Origin: Candidatus Parepulonipiscium sp. PG-Nun2H_MBin03
GTDB lineage: Bacteria > Bacillota > Clostridia > Lachnospirales > Cellulosilyticaceae
Assembly (NCBI GenBank): GCA_001995005.1
Contig: MDJN01000137.1
Location: 1-15,661 of the forward strand
DNA length: 15,661 bases
Direction of reading: 5' to 3'
The notes below the pieces were generated by a model. That model ran no database searches. It worked only from the letters and a program-made list of their open reading frames with translations, and was not told where the DNA came from. This document shows, one piece after another, positions 1 through 6,530 of the stretch (the stretch's first letter is position 1; each line of letters starts with the position of its first letter). Position numbers and translations under genes: made by a program.

Positions 1-1817
1 AATATGTAAATAATGCATTGCATAAAGATAAAGTTTTGTGCAAATATACTAAGTTGCCACGAGCGGGAAAAAAAGAAGCTGAGATAATAAAAATTATTGA
101 AAGAAATGCTATTGCTATTGTAGGGACGTATCAAGAAGGCAAAAATTTCGGCTTTGTTGTACCAGATGAAGCGAAGAATGGCACAGATATATATATACCG
201 AAAAAATACAAGGCAGGTGCCGTGAAAGGGCATAAAGTATTGGTAAAAATAGTTAAGTGGGAGAAAGATAAAAGTCCGGAAGGTAGGATTATATCTATTT
301 TAGGACATATAAACGACCCTGGAGTGGATATATTATCTATTTGTCACCAATATAATTTACCTCTAGAATTTAGTAAAGAAGTGTTGACGGAAGCAGCAAA
401 TGTAAATGATGCTGTTTTAGACAGAGACAAAAAAGGACGCAGAGACCTGTGCGATACTCTGATGGTGACCATTGATGGGGAGGATGCAAAAGACTTAGAT
501 GATGCTGTATCTTTAGAAATTTTTGATGGGTATTATAGATTGGGTGTGCATATAGCAGATGTAACACATTATGTTAGAGAAAAAACTGAGATAGATAACG
601 AGGCATTTATGCGTGGAACAAGCATTTATTTAGTGGATAGGGTAATTCCTATGTTACCACATAAATTAAGTAATGGCATATGCTCGTTAAATGCAGGGGT
701 GGAAAGACTGGCGTTAAGTTGCGTAATGGACATTGATAAGAATGGCATGGTAATAAACCATGAGGTGTTTGAAAGTGTGATATTAATAAATGAGAGAATG
801 TCATACACTGATGTGAAACAAATATTAGAAGAGCAGGATGAAAATTTGATTGCAGAGTATGAGTCATTGGTACCTATGTTTAAAGACATGGAAAAGCTTG
901 CACAAATTTTAAGAGACAAGAGAAAACGTCGTGGAGCCATAGACTTTGACTTTGATGAGACAAAAGTTATATTAGACACTGATGGGCATCCTGTAGAAAT
1001 AAAAGCATATGACAGAAATGTGGCGACAAAGCTTATAGAAGAATTTATGCTAGTTTGCAACGAAACTATAGCGGAAGAATATTATTGGAAAGATATCCCG
1101 TTTGTATATAGGATACATGAAAATCCGGATGCACAAAAAATTGCAGATACATTAGATGTGATTAACAGCTTTGGATACACATTAAAGGGAGAGCAACAGA
1201 TACATCCTAAGCAGATACAGAAGTTAATTGACGACATAAAAGACACTGCAGAAGAGTCCATAATAGCACAGCTTATTTTACGCTCATTAAAACAAGCGAA
1301 ATATAGCGAGGATTGCCAAGGGCATTTTGGGCTTAGTGCAAGATATTATTGTCACTTTACATCTCCGATTAGAAGATACCCAGATTTGCAGATACACCGA
1401 ATTATTAAGGCGAGCATAAAAGGAAAGCAAAACAAAAACCTTGCAGAGCGTGTTGTGCAAGTTGCAAAGCAGTCCTCCATGATGGAGCGACGAGCTGAAG
1501 AAGCGGAGAGAGAGACTATAAAGCTTAAGAAGGCAGAGTTTATGGAAGATAAAGTAGGCCAAGTGTTTGAAGGAGTGATAAATGGAGTAACCTCTTGGGG
1601 GTTATATGTGTTGTTACCAAATACTGTAGAAGGGCTGGTAAACATAAATCAGATAGACTGGGATTATTATATATTTGACCCAATAAACTTTAAGTATACA
1701 GGGGAGAGCTCTGGAGTGGTATATCAATTAGGAGATAAGGTAAAGGTGAAACTAGCTAAGGTAAATAAAATGGCCCGTACAGTGGATTTTTGGTTGATGG
1801 GAAAAATAGGTATATAA
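1..1817 (+). CDS. rnr: Ribonuclease R, 5'-truncated by the window edge
   Basis: This is a processive 3'-to-5' exoribonuclease of the RNase II/R (RNB) family that degrades structured RNA in the cytoplasm. The frame is open from base 3 to the window start, so the gene begins upstream. The TTG at 18 is not a convincing start, since in-frame codons precede it and the sequence there resembles the end of a first cold-shock domain. About 605 residues are visible, against roughly 700-800 for the family, so the N-terminal helix-turn-helix and most of CSD1 are missing. Visible in order: a second cold-shock domain (about nt 105-310); the RNB catalytic domain with the Asp cluster IDGEDAKDLDD (about nt 471-503) that binds the metals; the conserved stretch HFTSPIRRYPDLQIHR (about nt 1352-1400); and a C-terminal S1 domain (about nt 1545-1810). 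The lysine-rich tail of some homologues is absent. In many Firmicutes smpB follows rnr; here a germination gene does. The family call is firm. Confidence 0.96.
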   Translation, partial: YVNNALHKDKVLCKYTKLPRAGKKEAEIIKIIERNAIAIVGTYQEGKNFGFVVPDEAKNGTDIYIPKKYKAGAVKGHKVLVKIVKWEKDKSPEGRIISILGHINDPGVDILSICHQYNLPLEFSKEVLTEAANVNDAVLDRDKKGRRDLCDTLMVTIDGEDAKDLDDAVSLEIFDGYYRLGVHIADVTHYVREKTEIDNEAFMRGTSIYLVDRVIPMLPHKLSNGICSLNAGVERLALSCVMDIDKNGMVINHEVFESVILINERMSYTDVKQILEEQDENLIAEYESLVPMFKDMEKLAQILRDKRKRRGAIDFDFDETKVILDTDGHPVEIKAYDRNVATKLIEEFMLVCNETIAEEYYWKDIPFVYRIHENPDAQKIADTLDVINSFGYTLKGEQQIHPKQIQKLIDDIKDTAEESIIAQLILRSLKQAKYSEDCQGHFGLSARYYCHFTSPIRRYPDLQIHRIIKASIKGKQNKNLAERVVQVAKQSSMMERRAEEAERETIKLKKAEFMEDKVGQVFEGVINGVTSWGLYVLLPNTVEGLVNINQIDWDYYIFDPINFKYTGESSGVVYQLGDKVKVKLAKVNKMARTVDFWLMGKIGI

Positions 1818-1839
1818 AAAAACATTTTGACGCATACTA
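1810..1839 (+). promoter_or_regulatory. Candidate sigma-G (forespore) promoter
   Basis: GTATA at 1810-1814 and CATACTA at 1833-1839 are separated by 18 bases. They match the known Bacillus sigma-G consensus (about GHATR, 17-18 bases, CATNHTA). Transcription would start near 1846, 18 bases before the ATG of the germination gene at 1864, leaving just enough room for its ribosome binding site. The -35 element overlaps the end of rnr. A TTGACG at 1827 could suggest sigma-A, but no -10 element lies 16-18 bases beyond it. The match was made by eye; the link between GerA-type genes and sigma-G is established in Bacillus. Confidence 0.6.
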
Positions 1840-1863
1840 AGCTAAAAATTGGTAGGTGAAAAG

Positions 1864-3291
1864 ATGGAAATAACAAATAGTATTGGAGAAAACTTAAAAA
1901 TTTTAAAAGACATTTTGCCTTTGGGGAAAAGTTTTGATATTATACAAAAAGTAATTAAAGTGCACAATAGAACTTTTTATTTGTTTTTCATTGATGGATT
2001 TGCAAAAGACACAAACTTAGAGTATGTTAGACGTGATTTATTAGGCCTAGGTCAAGAAAAACTGGATACTATACATGATGCGCAAAGGCTTATAGAAGTA
2101 GGGATAAGCTCCATTGAGGTATCAACTGAGACAGATGTTGATAAAATAGTAATTGCCCTATTGTCAGGGCAAACTATAATATTATTTGATGGCTCAAAAA
2201 GTGCAGCATTGGTGGACCTTAGAACATATCCGGCCAGAGGTGTGGAAGAACCTGATAAGGAAAAAGTACTGCGTGGGGCAAAAGATGGATTTGTGGAAAC
2301 TATTGTATTTAATACAACTCTTATAAGACGACGGATAAGAGACCCGCATTTGACTTTTGAGATGTTTAATGTGGGAACGATATCTCAAACGGATGTGGCT
2401 ATTGGATATATGTCTAATAAAGTGGATAAAAAACATCTGAAGATAGTAATAGATAAGATAAAAAATCTTAAAGTGGATGCATTAACTATGACAGATGAAA
2501 GCTTAATAGAAGCTTTGTCTAAAAAATGCTGGTTAAACCCGCTGCCACGTGCTAAATATACCGAAAGGCCTGATGTGGCGGCGGCCCAACTTATGGAGGG
2601 GAAAATTATAATTATAGTAGATAATACACCATCAACTATGATATTACCCGTAGGATTTTTAGACTTTACTCAAGATGTGGACGATTTTTATTTGCCAGTT
2701 TTAACAGGAAATTACCTAAAATTGGTTAGAAGTTTGGTACTTATAATGAATTTGTTTTTGACACCTGTATATGTACTTTTAATAGATAATCAAGAATGGA
2801 TACCAGCTGGCATAAACTTTATTATACCAGACGTAGCAACAAATGTGCCAATATATGTACAATTTTTATTTTTGGAAGTGGCTATAGATGCTCTGAAAAT
2901 AGCTTCTCTTAACACTCCTAGTTCTCTAGGAACCTCTCTATCGGTTATAGGAGGGCTTATTTTGGGCGAATATGCAGTGAAAACAGGTTGGTTAATTCCG
3001 CACACCATTTTATATATGGCTGTGGTGGCGTTATCAAGCTTTACCCAACCTAGCATAGAATTTGGATATAGCATAAAGTTTGCTAGGAGCATAATGCTGT
3101 TAGGGGCGGGAGTGTTTGGAGTGACAGGCTTTGTAGTCGGAATTATAATTAACATAGCTGTACTTGCAACTACCAAAACTATTACGGGTGGAAGTTACCT
3201 ATATCCGCTTATACCATTTAATGGTGCGGCATTAAAATCGCTATTATTTAGAAAACCTTTAGTAGAAAAGCAAGACGTAAAAAATAAATAG
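1864..3291 (+). CDS. GerA/SpoVAF-family spore germination membrane protein
   Basis: This 475-residue protein belongs to the GerA A-subunit family (GerAA, GerBA, GerKA, SpoVAF), which sits in the spore inner membrane and takes part in germinant response or ion release. A soluble N-terminal half contains the family stretch FFIDGFAKD and later NPLPRAKYTERPDVAAAQL. About five or six hydrophobic segments follow (roughly residues 285-455), including TGNYLKLVRSLVLIMNLFLT and LGTSLSVIGGLILGEYAV. The length and the ERPDVAAA...EGKIIIIVDNTPS region resemble SpoVAF more than nutrient receptor A subunits, but I cannot separate them firmly. The ATG at 1864 is preferred over the TTG at 1849 because AGGTGA (1854-1859) lies 4 bases upstream of it. 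No GerB- or GerC-like partner gene is adjacent, so this is an orphan A subunit or a SpoVAF homologue outside a spoVA operon. A sigma-G-type promoter precedes it and an intrinsic terminator follows. Confidence 0.9.
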   Translation: MEITNSIGENLKILKDILPLGKSFDIIQKVIKVHNRTFYLFFIDGFAKDTNLEYVRRDLLGLGQEKLDTIHDAQRLIEVGISSIEVSTETDVDKIVIALLSGQTIILFDGSKSAALVDLRTYPARGVEEPDKEKVLRGAKDGFVETIVFNTTLIRRRIRDPHLTFEMFNVGTISQTDVAIGYMSNKVDKKHLKIVIDKIKNLKVDALTMTDESLIEALSKKCWLNPLPRAKYTERPDVAAAQLMEGKIIIIVDNTPSTMILPVGFLDFTQDVDDFYLPVLTGNYLKLVRSLVLIMNLFLTPVYVLLIDNQEWIPAGINFIIPDVATNVPIYVQFLFLEVAIDALKIASLNTPSSLGTSLSVIGGLILGEYAVKTGWLIPHTILYMAVVALSSFTQPSIEFGYSIKFARSIMLLGAGVFGVTGFVVGIIINIAVLATTKTITGGSYLYPLIPFNGAALKSLLFRKPLVEKQDVKNK

Positions 3292-3301
3292 ATCTACCGA
3301 G

Positions 3302-3335
3302 GCACCTACTATAGAAAAATGGTAGGTGTTTTATT
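3302..3335 (+). terminator. Rho-independent terminator after the germination gene
   Basis: CACCTAC (3303-3309) pairs with GTAGGTG (3322-3328) around an A-rich 12-base loop, and TTTTATTTT follows. G-U pairs can extend the stem at both ends. It ends the GerA-family transcript and separates it from corA. Confidence 0.85.
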
Positions 3336-3366
3336 TTGATATGGTTACTTAAAGTGAGGTGTGAGA

Positions 3367-4296
3367 ATGGTAAATATGTATAAATCAACTACTAAAAGAC
3401 TCAAAGAGATAGAAAAATTTAATGAGGGATGTTGGATAAATATTGTTTCACCTACTGAAGATGAGATTAAAACTATTAGTGCAATTTGCGGAGTAAGTAT
3501 TGAAGACTTAAAGCTAGCATTAGATGAAGAAGAAAAAGCTCATATTGAAATTGAAGAAGATTATATAGTTATTATAGTAGATGTCCCTGTTAAAGATGAT
3601 GAGGGAGTGCATGAATTTATAACTATGCCATTATCAATTATTATAGGTGATAGTTTTATAATTACTATATCTTTAAAAAAGTTACCTCTAATTAGTGACT
3701 TTACAGATGGGTCAGTGAAAAATTTCTTTACTTATAAAAAGACTCGGTTTATTTTGCAACTACTTTATAAAAATGCATCATACTTTTTATATTATTTGCG
3801 GTATATTGACAGGGTAAGTGATAAGGTTGAAGAGCAATTTGAAAAAGGTATGAAAAATAAAGATTTACTATATTTATTAGAGCTTGAAAAGAGTTTGGTA
3901 TACTTTACTACGGCTTTGCGTGCAAATGAGATTGTGTTAGAAAAGATGGTAAGGCTAGACTATATAAAACAATATCCAGAAGATAAGGAATTACTAGAAG
4001 ATGTTATCATTGAAAATAAGCAAGCAATGGAGATGGCAAATGTTTATAGCAGCATATTAAGCGAAACTAGAGATGCATTTTCAGCAGTTATATCAAACAA
4101 CTTAAATACTGTTATGCAAAGGTTAACTGCAATTACGATTGTATTAGCCCTTCCTACCATGATTTTTAGCTTATTTGGAATGAATGTTTATATACCAGGG
4201 ATGGAGCATCCATTAGCATATTTTGGTATATTAATAATATCTGCAATCTGTGTTATAATAGGATCTATAGTAATGATAAAGAAAAATATGTTTTAG
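3367..4296 (+). CDS. corA: CorA-family divalent cation (Mg2+/Co2+) transporter
   Basis: CorA proteins form pentameric channels for Mg2+, with Co2+ or Ni2+ in some members, in the cytoplasmic membrane. This 309-residue protein has the family layout: a cytoplasmic alpha/beta N-terminal domain (about 1-135), a long helical stalk (about 140-250) and two C-terminal membrane helices (about 252-271 and 283-303). The selectivity-filter signature GMN is at 271-273, at the end of the first membrane helix and followed by VYIPG. The stretch NNLNTVMQRLTAITIVLALP leading into it is typical. The ATG at 3367 is chosen over the GTG at 3361 because GAGGTG (3356-3361) is then 5 bases upstream. The gene stands alone between the preceding terminator and the efflux operon; no M-box or other riboswitch fits in the short leader. 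The ion preferred cannot be told from sequence. Confidence 0.93.
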   Translation: MVNMYKSTTKRLKEIEKFNEGCWINIVSPTEDEIKTISAICGVSIEDLKLALDEEEKAHIEIEEDYIVIIVDVPVKDDEGVHEFITMPLSIIIGDSFIITISLKKLPLISDFTDGSVKNFFTYKKTRFILQLLYKNASYFLYYLRYIDRVSDKVEEQFEKGMKNKDLLYLLELEKSLVYFTTALRANEIVLEKMVRLDYIKQYPEDKELLEDVIIENKQAMEMANVYSSILSETRDAFSAVISNNLNTVMQRLTAITIVLALPTMIFSLFGMNVYIPGMEHPLAYFGILIISAICVIIGSIVMIKKNMF

Positions 4297-4345
4297 TATT
4301 ATTATATCTTCACATACAAAAGATAAAATAAGATAGGGGGAATTG

Positions 4346-4377
4346 AAGTGTAAAGAAGGCTAATCTCTTTTGCACTT
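4346..4377 (+). promoter_or_regulatory. Inverted repeat upstream of the efflux operon
   Basis: AAGTGTAAA (4346-4354) and TTTGCACTT (4369-4377) form a 9-base inverted repeat with one G-U mismatch and a 14-base centre, about 40 bases before the membrane fusion protein start. It could be a repressor operator or an RNA hairpin. It has no T-run, so it is not a terminator for corA. No regulator gene is adjacent, and I found no convincing sigma-A promoter nearby. Confidence 0.3.
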
Positions 4378-4417
4378 GATATACGGATAATTAAAAACAC
4401 TAGAAAGGAAGATTGGA

Positions 4418-6496
4418 ATGAGATTTCACATTAAATTTGGGGCAGGATTATTAGCGATGAGTCTATTGGCAGGGTGCAGTTCAGAAGCGGTGCCAGTGGT
4501 AAGCGATGAAGTAAGAGCAGAAGTAAGAATAGCAGTTGAAACAACACCGGCAATTAGGGGCGGATTGGCATTAGACGGTGAATTTGTGGGGACAATAATG
4601 CCGGCAGAAGTCGTAAACATTGCACTACCAGTAGTGGGAATAGTAGACCAGATACTAGTAAGCGAGGGAAGTGCGGTAAAAAAAGGTCAACTATTATTTA
4701 AGATTGAAGACGATGCATTACAAGCACAGTTAAACTCAGCAGAAGTAGGTTTGCAATCGGCACATCAGTCAAAAGAACAAGCATTGTTTAATGCAAATAA
4801 TGCCATAACATCATCTGAACTTTCGCATAACATGTTGCTTGTAAATATGGAGCAAAGCCTATATAATGCTGAAAATAACGTAAACAATGCTAGAACATCA
4901 CTCGCACAACTATTATTAGCGAGAGAGCAAGCGTTAGACCAAGCAGATAAGACAATTGAATCAGCACAACTACAGTATTTATCGGCACAAGCAGGATACG
5001 ATTTGCAGTTTGGAGCATCCTCAGATATTAGTGATTTAACTGCATATAAAAATTTAGATGACATTAAGGAGTCTATAATAAGGGCTACAGATTCTATTAA
5101 AGATATAGAAGATGACAGAAGCGATGCTAAAACGGCACAGAAGGATATACAAAGTTCAATCAATTCTCAAAATCAACTGATATCTGCATTGTCATACCAA
5201 TATGAGGCCGTAATGATAGCACAAAATGTTGCTGGAATGCTGGGTTTTGCCGCATTTAGCGATGCTGTGACGGCACTATATTCAAATCAATTGGACCTAA
5301 ACGGGCAATATATGGTGCAGCAGGCTATGCAAAATATTACACAGCAAGGATTGGACCCTAGAAATATTACAGGTACTACAGCGGCGACTATGCAAAGCAA
5401 CTTAACAGCAGCACAAACTACATTAGCTAATTTGCAAGCACAAGAAGCAAGTTATGATGATATTTATAAACAATTAGATGCGCAAATAGATAGTATACAA
5501 GACACAATAGATGATTTAGAATCAACTTATAGATTTCAAGAAGAAGTATTGGGTATACAGCAAAATCAACTAAAAGAAGAGCAAGTCAAATCTCAAGATT
5601 TAGCTATACAACAAGCAGAGAATGCCCTAAAACAAGCAGAAGATGCCAAACTTAAAACTCTAGAAAGTTACGACCTACAAATTAAGCAAGCAGAAGATGC
5701 TGTACAAACTGCCATGGATACTGTTGAATTTACCAGAAATAGTTTAGAAGCTCAAGTAGCACAATCAGAAGTTGGAATATCTACTTCAATAGATACGGTG
5801 GGAATTACATCAGGGATGCAAGATATACAGATAAAAAATGCTGCTCTTTCAATTGACAGTGTACAGTTACAAATTGATCAATATACAGTGGAAAGTCCTA
5901 TAACTGGGATAATTGAAAATATTACTTTAGTAGAAGGAAGTATGGGGTCTAGCCAAACTGTGGCTGCTACTATATCTGATTATAGTAGTATGGAAGTAGT
6001 ATTTTATGTGGGGACTGACGTTAAGAAAGAGCTTAAATATGGACAAATTGTAGAATTTGAGATGGAAGGTGAAACGTATACTGCAAGTATTAATGAAATG
6101 AGTAACACAGTGGACCCGCAATCTAAGTTATTTAAGATAACTGCAACGTGTCAAGCGCCAGAGGGCACAATATTTGAAAATGGCATAAGTGTTAGATTGA
6201 CGACAGGTACATTTTCAGAAGAAGAGACTATAATTGTGCCGTATGATAGTGTAGTCTTTGCTAATGGTATGTCATATGTATATAAAGTGGTTGACGGTAA
6301 AGCTATTAGACAACCTGTAGAAATAGGGTTATTTACAGAAACTCAAATTTCTATAATAAGTGGAATTGAAGAAGATGATGAAATAGTTACGACTTGGTCA
6401 GAAGGTTTGCGAGATGGTTCTATAGTAGATATTATAAACCCCGTTCAACCAGATGAAGAAAATGAAGAAAATGAAGAAAATGAAGAAAATGAATAA
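4418..6496 (+). CDS. RND/HlyD-family membrane fusion lipoprotein with a very long coiled-coil hairpin
   Basis: This is the periplasmic-adaptor type subunit of a tripartite-style efflux pump; in a Gram-positive cell it would be anchored on the outer face of the membrane. The N-terminus is a lipoprotein signal with lipobox LLAGC, the lipidated cysteine being residue 20. A half lipoyl/barrel-sandwich motif follows (about 55-100: VGIVDQILVSEGSAVKKGQL). A Gln/Ala-rich coiled coil runs from about 95 to 485, interrupted near 268-328 by a less helical, Met/Gly-rich segment at the hairpin tip. The second lipoyl half (VESPITGIIENITLVEGSMG, from about 490) and beta-barrel and membrane-proximal domains end the fold. 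At 692 residues it is much longer than typical adaptors (about 350-450). The tail is an acidic Glu/Asn repeat encoded by 9-bp units. AAAGGAAG (4404-4411) precedes the ATG by 6 bases. The RND permease follows after 34 bases, so the two form an operon. The substrate is unknown. Confidence 0.92.
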   Translation: MRFHIKFGAGLLAMSLLAGCSSEAVPVVSDEVRAEVRIAVETTPAIRGGLALDGEFVGTIMPAEVVNIALPVVGIVDQILVSEGSAVKKGQLLFKIEDDALQAQLNSAEVGLQSAHQSKEQALFNANNAITSSELSHNMLLVNMEQSLYNAENNVNNARTSLAQLLLAREQALDQADKTIESAQLQYLSAQAGYDLQFGASSDISDLTAYKNLDDIKESIIRATDSIKDIEDDRSDAKTAQKDIQSSINSQNQLISALSYQYEAVMIAQNVAGMLGFAAFSDAVTALYSNQLDLNGQYMVQQAMQNITQQGLDPRNITGTTAATMQSNLTAAQTTLANLQAQEASYDDIYKQLDAQIDSIQDTIDDLESTYRFQEEVLGIQQNQLKEEQVKSQDLAIQQAENALKQAEDAKLKTLESYDLQIKQAEDAVQTAMDTVEFTRNSLEAQVAQSEVGISTSIDTVGITSGMQDIQIKNAALSIDSVQLQIDQYTVESPITGIIENITLVEGSMGSSQTVAATISDYSSMEVVFYVGTDVKKELKYGQIVEFEMEGETYTASINEMSNTVDPQSKLFKITATCQAPEGTIFENGISVRLTTGTFSEEETIIVPYDSVVFANGMSYVYKVVDGKAIRQPVEIGLFTETQISIISGIEEDDEIVTTWSEGLRDGSIVDIINPVQPDEENEENEENEENE

Positions 6497-6523
6497 AATG
6501 AAGAAAATGAAGATGATGAGGAG
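6452..6523 (+). repeat. 9-bp tandem repeat spanning a stop codon and the next RBS
   Basis: Eight consecutive 9-base units of the type AATGAAGAA run from 6452 to 6523. Units 2-4 and 6 are identical, unit 1 is GATGAAGAA, unit 5 is AATGAATAA and supplies the TAA stop at 6494-6496, unit 7 is AATGAAGAT and unit 8 is GATGAGGAG. The last unit's GAGGAG (6518-6523) lies 7 bases before the permease ATG and serves as its ribosome binding site. Because the unit is a multiple of three, gain or loss of a unit would keep the frame. Confidence 0.92.
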
Positions 6524-6530
6524 ATGAATA

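Noticed and set aside
626..1060. 144-codon open frame on the minus strand inside rnr
   Set aside because: It is antisense to the conserved RNB catalytic domain, the protein is Ser/Ile-rich low complexity without family features, and no RBS-start pair supports it.
1827..1855. Sigma-A promoter with TTGACG at 1827
   Set aside because: The sequence 17 bases downstream is TGGTAG, not a -10 element; the sigma-G reading fits much better.
2790..3176. 128-codon open frame on the minus strand inside the germination gene
   Set aside because: It mirrors the membrane segments of the real gene and has no independent signals.
4303..4326. Terminator after corA from TATCTT and AAGATA
   Set aside because: The stem is only 6 AT pairs and is followed by AAATAAG, without a T-run.
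4370..4391. Sigma-A promoter TTGCAC/GATAAT before the membrane fusion protein
   Set aside because: The spacer is only 10 bases, too short for a functional promoter.
6452..6523. CRISPR or mobile-element repeat
   Set aside because: The 9-bp units are contiguous and mostly within a coding frame, with no spacers.
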